Shown here piece after piece: positions 30,235-39,383 of a stretch of DNA of 64,000 bases (its first letter is position 1; each line of letters opens with the position of its first letter). Source of the DNA: Azolla caroliniana (Eukaryota > Polypodiophyta); assembly GCA_043228905.1 (NCBI GenBank), contig JBHGNT010000004.1, positions 5,580,001-5,644,000 on the forward strand, written 5' to 3'. The notes below the pieces were generated by a model that was given only the letters and a program-made list of their open reading frames with translations, made no database searches and was not told the DNA's origin. Made by a program: the position numbers and the translations under genes.

Positions 30235-30920
30235 TGTCGTGAAGATTTTCGTCCACAAGCGGAAACCCGAGCAACGAGAGCCAAAGAGCGATGTGCAACG
30301 TTGCACATGTACATAATGTATTTGTAATAGTAATAAAGGTATAAAGGTGATGTGGTTGTACGCACATCCACGCGAGAGAGAGAGAGAGAGAGGTACTATG
30401 CGGTACATAGGTACCTAGTTGTTTGTGAGGAGGTGGGAGTTAAGGGGCCATCAATCTCACCCTCCCCCAAATCAAGGCAAATATCCCCTTTGAATGAAAG
30501 GGGATATTTTAGTCTCACTTTTGTAAGCGGTCTTCCCTCCTTGTGCTATAAAAGGAGAGAGAAGGCACCATTGTGGGGGTTGCCTATTTTGAGTGTGCGA
30601 GGTATACCACATAGGTCGAGCGTTAGGGTTCGGTTAGGGTTTTCTTCTTGGGTTTTCCTTTAGGGTTTTCTTATAGTCGTTTGGTGCGGCCATGGCGGCC
30701 ACCATTGTAAAGCGTTTATGTTTTCTTAATCGAACTTCTTGTTGAGTATCTTGACTCCATCTTCTTCATCTTCTTCTATCATAATGTCATATTCATTCTC
30801 TTCTCCTCTTGAGCTATGAGCTAATCTTCCATTCGTTGTCTTAACCTTTCTCCTCTTCTCCCTAGTCCAAGATCCCCGTGGTCCCGCCCCTTCTACACGC
30901 ACGCGCGTAACAACGTGACA
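30235..30920 (+). repeat. 3' LTR of element F
   Basis: 686 bp, TGTCGTGAAGATTTTCG...AACGTGACA, followed by the ACGT duplication. TATA box GCTATAAAAGG lies near 30546, a GA tract near 30373-30392, and GATCCCCGTGGTCCCGCC at 30871-30888. It resembles the 5' LTR mainly at the two ends and around the TATA box; the middle differs, and it is closer to the element G LTR (38305-39084) there. Confidence 0.8.
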
Positions 30921-31929
30921 ACGTGGTTGCCGACTATTTGAGCCCGTTAGAAACCGGCGAGACCTGTTATGGCGTACCAGATGACTTTTCAGACGTTGAA
31001 CTGTTTAAAATCATGAAAGAAACCACGGCAGATAGGACAGTTCTAGACGAGGACAAATGGCTAACAAACATGCATCAGTTCTTAAGCACAGGATTACCAC
31101 CGGGAAGAGATGAACAGGGACGAGCGGAAACGATTGGCGGTCCAAAGCCGGCATTTTTGTTTATTACAGGACACCCTATACCACAAGGGAGTCGATGGGA
31201 TATGGCGGAGAGATGAAAAGGACACCATATTACGGGAAGCACATTGCGGAGTCGCCGGAGGACACTATGTTTGTGAAGCTACAACAAGAAAGATATGGCG
31301 CAGTGGGCTATGGTGGCCAATGACATTGAAAGATTCAGTCTGATATATGAAGGAATGTGATTTGTGTCAACGAATGGGCTAATCGACAGAACAGGCGCGG
31401 ATGCCTCACCAGCCGGTGCAACCCTTGGAACCATTTCAAAAATGGGGGATGGACTTCGTCGGACCATTCAAGCCGCCAGCCATGCGAACCGGCAACAAAT
31501 ACGTCATTGTCGCTACGGATTACTACACCAAGTGGGTAGAGGCCAAGGCTTTGCGCGACAATACCGCAGCATCAACAGCGAAGTTCCTTTACGAATACAT
31601 TTGGTGCCGTTACGGATGTCCCATCGAATTAATTAGCGACCAGGGTGGACACTTCCTCGACCAAGTAGTGGAGAGCCTAACAACGTTCTACACGGTAGTA
31701 CACAAGCACAGCACTCTGTACTACCTGGAGGCCAATGGATTGGCCGAGTCCACAAACAAGACACTACAGAACATCCTCCAGAAGATCGTCAACGAGAACT
31801 GGACCGATTGGGACACGAAGTTGCACAGTGCATTATGGGCTACCGGATGGCATATAAAACAAGCATCAGGACAACACCATTCCGGTTAGTGAACGGGCAC
31901 TTTGAAAATGTGTGGTTGGTGGCTAATTA
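30921..31929 (+). pseudogene. Tat-like RNase H end and integrase
   Basis: Resumes the Tat frame with NVVADYLSPLETGE. The integrase zinc-binding region (EAHCGVAGGHY, WWPMTLKDSV, CDLCQRMG) has stops near 31341 and 31379 and a frame change near 31100-31200. The catalytic core follows: GMDFVGPFKPPAMRTGNKY (first D), LISDQGGHF (second D) and LEANGLAESTNKTL (E). A frameshift near 31850 moves the end to another frame (YKTSIRTTPFRLVNGHFENV), which stops at about 31929. Confidence 0.88.
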
Positions 31930-31987
31930 AAGCCTCTTTAAAAGCCGAGCATGTGTCAACCGACTACTATAATAGTACACGACGTGC

Positions 31988-34955
31988 ATGCATGGGAATC
32001 AAGAAAAGGCGCCAAGCATGGAGAGACAAAACCTCCGCCTCACAAAGTCCCTCTCATTTCGCAAGAACAGAGCACTAAGTGCACACAACCGATTAAGAGT
32101 GATCAAACGAACGCAAGAGGAACGCACATACGTACTAATCCTACCAAGTCCCATAGACTCAAATGGCGAGATGGAACACATGGCACTCTCGGAAGTAGCC
32201 AAGAAATGGTTCAAACAACATGACTTGGAAGGGTTCCTAAGAATCGTCGAGGCACCTCCGCACAGCGAGGCAGAGAAAGTCGTGCAGGAGATCAATACGG
32301 AGGTCATCACAGAAGAGGCCATCTGCGCCATGACCGGCCTACTAGAGGGTGGATTATTCTCGATCGACAACCCTTCCCCGCAGATGCTCACGAAGTTCTT
32401 CGGTGAGTACTCCCTGGCCAGCAAGGTGTACCGCACGCAAGGTGGCCAGGACGTTCTATTCTGAGAGGTTGCTCGTGTGCTTCATGAGTATGGGCATGTA
32501 CACCCTTGACCAAAGAATATAAAGACTTATGAGGGGGTACAGGTGGATTGGCCGGTGATCATCACTGACAATCTGAGCGCGACCATAGCCTCAGTAAAGG
32601 ATGGCAAGAAGATGTGGACGGCGGTGGCGCAATGGCTCACCCTTTTAGCGCCACCGGTAGAGCCGATGTGGCCGAAGAAGCGGGGGAGACCGACTGAATC
32701 AACCCCCAACCAATCGTCAAAAAGGCAGCAACTACTGGCTAAACATGCGATCGGATGGAAAGCGGTCGGCTCCTCACAGAAGGCGAAGGAGCAGCCTAGC
32801 CAGAAGCGTACGGTAGAGAAGGAGACACCGGTGGAAACACCGATGAGACCCTTAAAAATTAAGTTGCGCCGACCCGAACCACAATTGGAACAACCACAAG
32901 AGCAAGACCCCTTGGCGGCGTTAATCAATAGCGACACCCTAGCAGAGGAGCAGGAAGAAGAACCTGTCGAGCCCCTAGTACGTCGCAAATAGACACACGA
33001 CGAGGGCCACAGAGGGGAGGAATCAAGTCCAGTAAGGGACAGTATACCAAAGCCCCGCCCCAAGGAGCCGCAACCAAGGGAGGAGTCAGAACCGGGTCAA
33101 TCAGAGCCAGTGTTATTAGCACCTGTGTGAAAAGAAATAACGGAACCGGATGTTCAAAAACCGGTGATTGAATTGTCGGTGTCGCCAACGCAACAGCAAC
33201 AGCAAGAACAGGAATTGTCGCTAACCACCCAGAAGAGGTTCCCGACGAGTGAAGAAGCCACCCCACAACCAGAACCAGCACGGCAACAAAGCACCGGCAG
33301 CCAATGGCTACGGTGGATAGGAGAGCAAGTGACCGGGGTGGTGTGCCACATAGAAGCAGAAGAGAGGGCACATATGGACCGGTTGCTCACCACAACCGAA
33401 GAACTAGAGAAGGCCAGGTCGAGAATCCGGAGCATGGAACAAGAAGTGGAAAGGACCAGAGAAGAAGCGGCGAAGCTGGTCATCGAAGGACCACAACAAT
33501 TCGAACTGGTGGCACCGGTGAGTGTATAGAATAATAAGACCTCGGTGACTGAAACAGTTCCAGATAAGAATAAGGCACAGGAACAAGAACTCGCCACGCT
33601 GAAAGAAGAATTGGAAGCCCAAGAGGCATTAAAGGCTAGAGAACGTGAAGGGAAGAAGGCGGCGGAGGAAGAACAAAGAAAATTAGCCGAAAGTCTCCGA
33701 CGAGTCGAAGAAAGCCTGCGTAAAGGTCATCAAGCATATGACCGGCTGAAGGAAGAAAAAGAAAATCTCCTGCAGGAAAAGGACAAACTTTGGCACTTGG
33801 CGGAAGTAGAGATCGAGCGACTCAAGGAAGAGCTCTGACAACAAAAGGACCGGAAAGACCATGCTCGCCGTCTGATCAATCAAAGGCTGAAACAAAAAAT
33901 AGACGACTTTGATCGGCTGCACCGGGATCACAAACATTTGGATGCGAAACACAAGAAATTGATCACTGAAAGTGACCGGCAGTAGGAGAAGTTACAGGAA
34001 CTTCGGGATGAGGTTAACCGGACCGTGGCAGCCTTGGTAGCGGAACAGTCGAAGGGGGCTGAAGCAGCGAAACGACTGGGGGAAGCGGCGAAATAACGAA
34101 TAGAGCTAACCCGGCAGCACTCGAAGGCAACAGAGCGGGCTACAATGGCTCTGAACAAAGTTCATACGACCTATTAGACACAGCTCATCCACTACAAAAG
34201 CCAAGAAGCGGCAATCGCGAGCCTTATCAAACAATTGAAAGACGAAAAACAGGTTGCAGAGAATAAGTCGAAGATGGAGCTGGGGCGAATCCGGGATCTG
34301 GTGCGGACATGGAGAGACTAGACGAAGAGACTGGTGGAAGAAATTTCAGTTCAATGGTGGTCTCAATGGGCTAAGCAGGCACCGGAGTTACAATTGCTGA
34401 GAGCGGATGCGGAGAACCGGCAGAAGGACGACGACGATTTCTATAAACTAGACGAGGAAAACATTGTAGCCATAAGGGAGGAATTGTCGGACGACTTCCT
34501 ATCGTTATCCGGGGACCAATTGGCGGCGGTGAGGCGATTGGTGGAACAATTGGACGACGACCAGCTGGATACCCAACTCCAGCTCGAGCAATATGAACAC
34601 AAATGGCGACAGCCAGAAGTGGTGAGAAGAACTACGGCGATTAATATCAGTGATGAAGAGCAATGTTCGGAGCAGGCGTCGAATGAAGCCGAAGTTGGGG
34701 GAAGTCAGCTAAACATAACTCCAAAGGAGCAGCCGAAGGATGGAAACCTGCACACTGGAAACCATCAGCAGGACGAGCCCAAACCAATAAAACCATAACC
34801 GGAAGCCTCGGGACCAGTCGAACCGGAGATACCAAAGGAGGAGCAGCAGCAATAGGAGCAAGAGCAGGAGCATCAACGGACGATGGAGCAGCTACCCGAG
34901 GAGCCTTTAGAACCCTTGGACTAGAGCATTCTTGACATTTTGGAAGAAGAGTGAA
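31988..34955 (+). pseudogene. Extra ORF of the Tat-like element, coiled-coil protein
   Basis: About 970 codons in one unbroken frame, interrupted by roughly a dozen stops (for example at 32462, 32990, 33527, 33836) but with no frameshift seen. The first ~230 codons are a globular region I do not recognise (KWFKQHDLEGFLRIVEAPPH, EEAICAMTGLLEGGLFSIDN, VDWPVIITDNLSATIA). Next is a Pro/Gln/Glu-rich segment. A long region of heptad-rich charged helix runs from about 33300 to 34300 (LATLKEELEAQEALKARERE, ENLLQEKDKLWHLAEVEIER), and an acidic Gln-rich end follows. Tat-lineage elements often carry an additional ORF between pol and the 3' LTR; position and size fit that. Its role is not established. 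Confidence 0.75.
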
Positions 34956-35007
34956 GGGCGAACCATGGGATTCAATGTACAAGGTACTGTCCCACGAGCA
35001 TGCCATG

Positions 35008-35469
35008 TGTTGGCCGGCAAAGACTTAAAAGTCGGATAAGGTCTAGAATGGGAAAGGGATAATTAATCTATAATTATTATTATTTTGAGAAATGAATGGA
35101 CGGACTCGGAATCGGTATGCCGATCCGGATCCGGACCAATTCGTAGCCGGTTGTCGGTCGGCTCCGGTTCGCACCCAGGGTCGGTGACCTATAAAAGGAC
35201 CCGGTTAGATTGTAATTAATTAGTGGTTTATTAATGAAAGTGTTGTTCTGCTACATCTTGTTAATCTGTGAAGCTTTTAGTTAATTACCATTTTGTACTT
35301 AATATAATCTATCTTACGCGTGTATTATGATCATTAACCACGCCGGTTAATAACTGGTTAGGAATACGTTTGCATTACGGTCTGCGCCTACCCCACTTGC
35401 TCCACCCTTTGGTGAAGTATCCTAGAGGGACACCCTATGTTAGGGCTAGTCCGGCCCCAAGAGGTAACA
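35008..35469 (+). repeat. 3' LTR of the Tat-like element
   Basis: TGTTGGCCGGCAAAG...AAGAGGTAACA, 462 bp. TATA box CCTATAAAAGGACCCGG lies near 35189. The solo LTR at 42335-42802 (minus) shares its start, the CGGTATGCCGATCCGGATCC segment, the TATA region and the end (CCACCCTTTGGTGA...GACACCCT(A/G)TGTTAGG), which fixes both boundaries. Confidence 0.85.
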
Positions 35470-35483
35470 GGAGAGTTGTGAGC

Positions 35484-36105
35484 CGTTCCGACAGGAAATC
35501 GATATGGTCGGTAATCCGACTCGAATGGAAGACAATCCGACCGGTATTCTGGCCCAAACGAAAGAAAAACCGAACGGGAGCCGATCAACTGGGCCCAACC
35601 CGAAAGGGAGCCAATTCCGTTGAATGCAAATACAGAAGAAGGCCGACCGAGCTGAAAATCGATCGGTCGAGATTGATCCGGACAAGGGCTAAGCCAGCCT
35701 AACCAAAGATCGAGGAGAATAAGCCATAACACCCGGTTCAAGCCTGTGAGCACGAGGAGGAGGCCAAGCGGGCACAATGACTAGGACTCAGAGGAAGATC
35801 GAGAACGAGAAGAACCCTCCACACCTACTCTTGAGACTTTGACGGTTGCGGATCGATGTAAGACCGAAGAGACGGCGGGTGGCGACGAGAAGTTGGCAGG
35901 CCGAGCGGATTCAAGAAGTGTTCGTCGGGAGGAAACAACGATTACGGAGGCTATAGCAAACGCCAACAAGGATGATGGAGCGACGGTACACAAGGAAGGG
36001 CGAAACGAGAAGTGTGCAATTCAATCACGTAAGGGCCTAGAGACGGGCACATATTTGAATGAGGTCTACGTCGACATACGGGTAGAGCCTTTGGAAGGCA
36101 AGCGT
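35484..36105 (+). pseudogene. Element G gag-like protein, basic region and ETPAV-type box
   Basis: SRSDRKSIWSVIRLEWK and RPTELKIDRSRLIRTR match the Arg/Lys-rich part of F and D. After a stop near 35700 a second frame carries STPTLETLTVADRCKTEETA with GGDEK, the box also found in F (STPILETSAVADQRETGETA). The frame meets solo LTR H at 36105. Confidence 0.7.
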
Positions 36106-36106
36106 T

Positions 36107-36349
36107 GTCGTGTGGTTTTTCACACACGATATGAAAACTAGTAAAACAATTACTTAAGATTAGCTTAATGTATTCATATAGATAAATGTCATGTGTTTTT
36201 TCACACACGATATGAAAACTAGTAAAACAATTACTTAAGATTAGCTTAATGTATTCATATACATAAATGTCGTGTGTTTTTTCACACACGATATGAAAAC
36301 TAGTAAAACAATTATTTAAGATTAGTTTAATGTATTCATATAGATAGAT
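36107..36349. repeat. Three 81-bp tandem repeats
   Basis: Units at 36107, 36188 and 36269, differing at a few positions. Each starts with an inverted repeat (GTCGTGTGTTTTTTCACACACGA) and ends CATATAGATAAAT. Because 81 is divisible by three, reading frames stay open through them; this is not evidence of coding. Confidence 0.95.
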
Positions 36350-36636
36350 GTCTTCAAGAGCTTCATAGTGTATTTTACTACGCATGAAACGGATAAACAA
36401 GTATTAAGTTATGTGAGTGTGAAGTTTGAAGAAGAAGAAAGAAAAGACAAAATTGTAAGATATCCCACATAGATAGGACAACATTGGAACCCAGGATATA
36501 TAAGGGAAACCAAAACATATTCATTCTATCAATGTGTGGAGTATAAAATGTTCAAGGTGACGTGGGCTACATTGTGTGGTGTGCATGCTTTGGGTGGATG
36601 TGCATGCTTTGGGTGGATGTGCGTATGCATGGTCAT

Positions 36637-37208
36637 GTTAATGCTTTGGGCGTATGCGCTTGTGCATGGCTACGTGTACGTTTTCAAATGTACACGTGTG
36701 TGCAAGTTTCGGGCGTACACGTGCACGGACGCATATGTGTGAACGAGCGCGCGGATGCGTACACGGCGCAGTCAGGACATGTGCATGTGTGGATACGTAC
36801 ACTACACCACGGTCGGGACTTTTGCGCGCAGACGCGTGTGTGCGAACAAGGCGCAGATGCGTACACAGCGCAGTCGGGACGTGCACATGCGTAGATGCGT
36901 ACACTGCGTGGTCGAGACTTTTGTTAATGCTTTGGGCGTATGCGCTTGTGCATGGCTACGTGTACGTTTTCAAATGTACACGCGTGTGCAAGTTTCGGGC
37001 GTACACGTGCACGGACGCATATGTGTGAACGAGCGCGCGGATGCGTACACGGCGCAGTCAGGACATGTGCATGTGTGGATACGTACACTACACCACGGTC
37101 GGGACTTTTGCGCGCAGACGCGTGTGTGCGAACAAGGCGCGGATGCGTACACAGCGCAGTCGGGACGTGCACATGCGTAGATGCGTACACTGCGTGGTCG
37201 AGACTTTT
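36637..37208. repeat. Two 286-bp tandem repeats, alternating purine/pyrimidine
   Basis: Units 36637-36922 and 36923-37208 are almost identical. Each contains two diverged sub-units of about 110 bp (GATGCGTACAC...GGACTTTTG) and many runs such as GTACACGTGTGTG, GCGCGCG and CGTACAC. A shorter tandem (GCATGCTTTGGGTGGATGTG, twice) precedes them at about 36584-36621. The long frames on both strands here are repeat artefacts. Confidence 0.95.
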
Positions 37209-37856
37209 GCGCGCGGACGCGTCTACAGTTTGGTTGTGACGCACGTATGAATCGCGCACGAGCTAAACTTTATGGATGATTGGGTCATTTGGCCAAATTA
37301 TACGGACGGTCGCATGCAACTAAAAGCCAAGGCCATGCAAATAAAAGTAAAATGCATGCATCTAAAAATAAAGGCCATGCAACTAAACGTGGACATGCAA
37401 AGTAACATTGGGAAGGAGGATCAACAAAGAGTTTAATATATGTTCCATTTTTTTCCCTCTACTTTTTTTTTCCCACTTCCTTCTTCTTCTTCTCTCTCAC
37501 ATTTCCTTGGGGAACAAATTATCTCTTAGATTGATATCAAACTCTTGGCTTGGCTTGCCTAATCTTTCTTGACAAAAATTATCTCTCATATTCATATTGG
37601 ACCACTCCTTACATGGCTATTGGCTCCTTTCTTTAAAAAAAATTATCTGTCATTTTCATCTCCAACCCGTTGTAACAAGATTCTTGAATTATAAAAGAAT
37701 CTATTTTCTTATGCAATAAACTAACGTTTTCTCTCATCTACTCGTCTTATATGTGAATTGCTTGTGTTGTATGTGTTGCACTAAATCCTTCCAGTCCAGA
37801 ACCCCGGCAATTCCGCCTCACGATCCGCACATAGTGACGGATTTTCGCGACAACGT

Positions 37857-38304
37857 GGAATGGAGGGAGACGGCACGCCGAGGTGCTTGGGACAAAGAGA
37901 CGATCGGTTCGAAGGAGGGACATGAGGTGCACAAGGGATGGTATCTGACATGTGGTTGGAGTGGTCGGGAGTCCAACCGTAGGTCATGTGCAGAGGACAA
38001 AGGAAGAACGATCGGATCAGTGACATTGTTCGGGAGGTCTACTACAATCGATCAGGGAGGAAGGTGCGAACACCGGATATGGTGGATCGGATGGAGCCGA
38101 TGGTTTGAGGACATGTGGCGGACATGGTGGATCGAGAGGCTACGGTGGTTTGTATGGAAAGGATGGGCATGCTTGAAGTCGAAAACTAAGTCGGGCAAGG
38201 TCAACGAGGATGTGAAGGAACTTGGTTGATCACTATTGCCGAAAATCTCACCTCTTCCCCTTTCTTAGCACATACCAGTGGATGTGGGGTTTGGTGGGGG
38301 TGGA
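37857..38304 (+). pseudogene. Element G gag-like protein, Trp-rich C-terminus
   Basis: The frame reads ETARRGAWDKETIGSKEGHE, then RIWWIGWSRWFEDMWRTWW and RWFVWKGWACLKSKTKSG, to a stop at 38229. The same segment is encoded by F (26300-26408 plus 30032-30220) and D (near 27300). The final GTYRRMCG-like part seen in F and D is no longer in frame in G. Confidence 0.75.
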
Positions 38305-39084
38305 TGTCGTGAGGATTTTCAGCTATGGTGAGAAAACCCGAGCGGGATGGATAAAACGGGATGTGCAACATTGCACATGCACATAGTAAATTTGTGAAAT
38401 AAGAATAAGAAACAAATGTAAGGTGCTAAAAGTGCACTACAAAGTTCATGACGTGTAAATGTGATGTGCAATTATGTGCACATGCACATGTAGACTAAAC
38501 GGGAGTACGTGGAAGTATGGGTGTAGTGAGTAGTGGGCATGGTTGTGTGTGTATGAGAGGAGAGGGAGTTAAGGCCCCATCAATCTGTTCTCCTAAGATC
38601 AAGGCAAATATTCCCCATTAAAAGAGGGGAATATTTGGCCTCTTCTTTTGTAATGAACCTCACTCTTTCTACTATAAAAAGGAGTGAGGGGTCACCATTG
38701 GGAGGGTCGCCATTTTGTCATTTTGAGGTAGTCGGTTGGGTTTTAGTTATTCTTATCCCATTTCGTTTTAGGATTTTGCTTCTAGGTTCCACTCTCCATC
38801 ATTTCCTTTCATTAGGGTTTAGTTCTTCTTCTTCTTCTCCTTATCGAGTTAGGTTTTGTCTAGCGGTGCTTTAAGTTCGGCCTATATGGCCACGGTTGTA
38901 AATCATGTGGGGTTTGTAATACAATTTGTTTGATGAATCTCCTCTTGATCTAGCCCTTAATCTTTCTAATCTTTGCACATTGTTCCTCCCCCTTTTGTGC
39001 TCGGAGGCTCGGTTAAGCTCCCTATTTTCTTTCCCTTCTCTTATCCCTAGTTTATGACCCCAATGGTGCCGCCCGGATCCGACA
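38305..39084 (+). repeat. 3' LTR of element G
   Basis: TGTCGTGAGGATTTTCAGC...GGATCCGACA, 780 bp. Same layout as the F 3' LTR: GATGTGCAAC(A/G)TTGCACATG, AAGGCAAATAT.CCC, GGGATATT/GGAATATT, TATA box CTATAAAAAGGAG near 38672, and GACCCCAATGGTGCCGCC at 39056-39073. Confidence 0.75.
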
Positions 39085-39378
39085 ACGCTACAATGAAAGT
39101 TTGATAACCTTCAGGGGCCCTCTGACGCGAGTGAAGAAGCTAGATACTACATCCTGCTAAAATGGAGAGGTGTTCCGATGCTACATATGGTGGATGGCAA
39201 TGCAAAGTGGATTTATCAGCCACCCTGGTGGTTGTTTCCTCCAAGGGTACCAAACATAGTGGTGGGTGTTGAATTGTAGAGATTGGAGGATGTCTTTGCT
39301 GAATGTGGGTTGTTTGAGGCTCATGTTGAGGGGATTATGTCGAGTAATACTATGATGAGGCTTTGTTGCTTCATTTAT
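39085..39378. other. Unassigned sequence interrupted by chromovirus E
   Basis: A plus-strand frame reads LLKWRGVPMLHMVDGNAKW and QPPWWLFPPRVPNIVVGVE before a stop; I do not recognise it. Element E interrupts the region at ACATG. On the far side (44425-44535) it continues to an 11-A run at 44525-44535. It may be an old retroposed fragment. Confidence 0.3.
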
Positions 39379-39383
39379 ACATG

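Larger units (their letters stand above)
12145..30920 (+). mobile_element. Element F: gag-only LTR retrotransposon (LARD/TR-GAG type)
   Basis: Inserted in the Tat RNase H/integrase junction with the 4-bp duplication ACGT (12141-12144 and 30921-30924). Without Copia B, Copia C and element D it is about 4.37 kb: 5' LTR, PBS TTGGTGAACCCGACG, a gag-like frame that runs to the polypurine tract, and a 3' LTR (30235-30920). No protease, RT, RNase H or integrase motif was found in any part. Plants are known to carry gag-only terminal-repeat elements (TR-GAG) and large derivatives (LARDs); this one fits that description. It must be moved by enzymes supplied from elsewhere. The two LTRs are unusually different from each other. 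Confidence 0.82.
3596..35469 (+). mobile_element. Tat-like Ty3/gypsy element, old, split by nested insertions
   Basis: Removing Copia A (5710-10397) and element F (12145-30920), each with one target duplication, leaves about 8.4 kb in the order gag, protease, RT, RNase H, integrase, extra ORF, 3' LTR. The order and the signatures VDGGSGVNVI (protease), VFLDDFTVY (RT) and LLLGRPWLRTAHIKQNW are those of the Tat branch of plant Ty3/gypsy elements. The 5' LTR and leader are missing; the left edge at about 3596 abuts a reversed chromovirus fragment. All coding parts carry stops or frameshifts. A solo LTR of a related family lies at 42335-42802. The left boundary is approximate. Confidence 0.85.
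36106..37852. mobile_element. Solo LTR H, 1747 bp, with internal tandem repeats
   Basis: Cuts the G frame at a place where F is continuous (GGAAGGCAAGCG...GGCACGCCGAGG). Starts TGTCGTGTGG, ends TTTTCGCGACA; flanks are GCGT (36102-36105) and ACGT (37853-37856), a 4-bp duplication with one change. It holds three 81-bp tandem units, two 286-bp tandem units, a CATGCA-rich stretch (37310-37400) and a CCCCGGCAATTCCGCC box at its 3' end. There is no internal region, so it is a solo LTR. The end at 1078-1238 belongs to the same family. Orientation is probably plus, judging from the 3' box. Confidence 0.75.
35470..39084 (+). mobile_element. Element G: 3' half of a third gag-only element
   Basis: Begins right after the Tat 3' LTR in sequence matching element F near 25275 (CGGTCGGTAATCCGAC), so the Tat element appears to have inserted into G. 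The 5' half of G was not found on the other side, where the Tat 5' end is also missing. G contains the tail of the gag-like frame, split by solo LTR H (36106-37852), a polypurine tract (GGTTTGGTGGGGGTGGA, 38288-38304) and a 780-bp 3' LTR. The right flank is ACGC. Confidence 0.75.

Noticed and set aside
35951-36400. 149-codon minus-strand frame with a 27-residue repeat
   Set aside because: Produced by the 81-bp tandem units, whose length is a multiple of three; spans the end of solo LTR H and element G.
36107-37208. CRISPR-like array
   Set aside because: Units are directly adjacent with no unique spacers, and the DNA is nuclear plant sequence.
36536-37259. Many overlapping open frames on both strands
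   Set aside because: Artefact of the 286-bp tandem duplication with few A/T-rich stop codons; no protein family resemblance.
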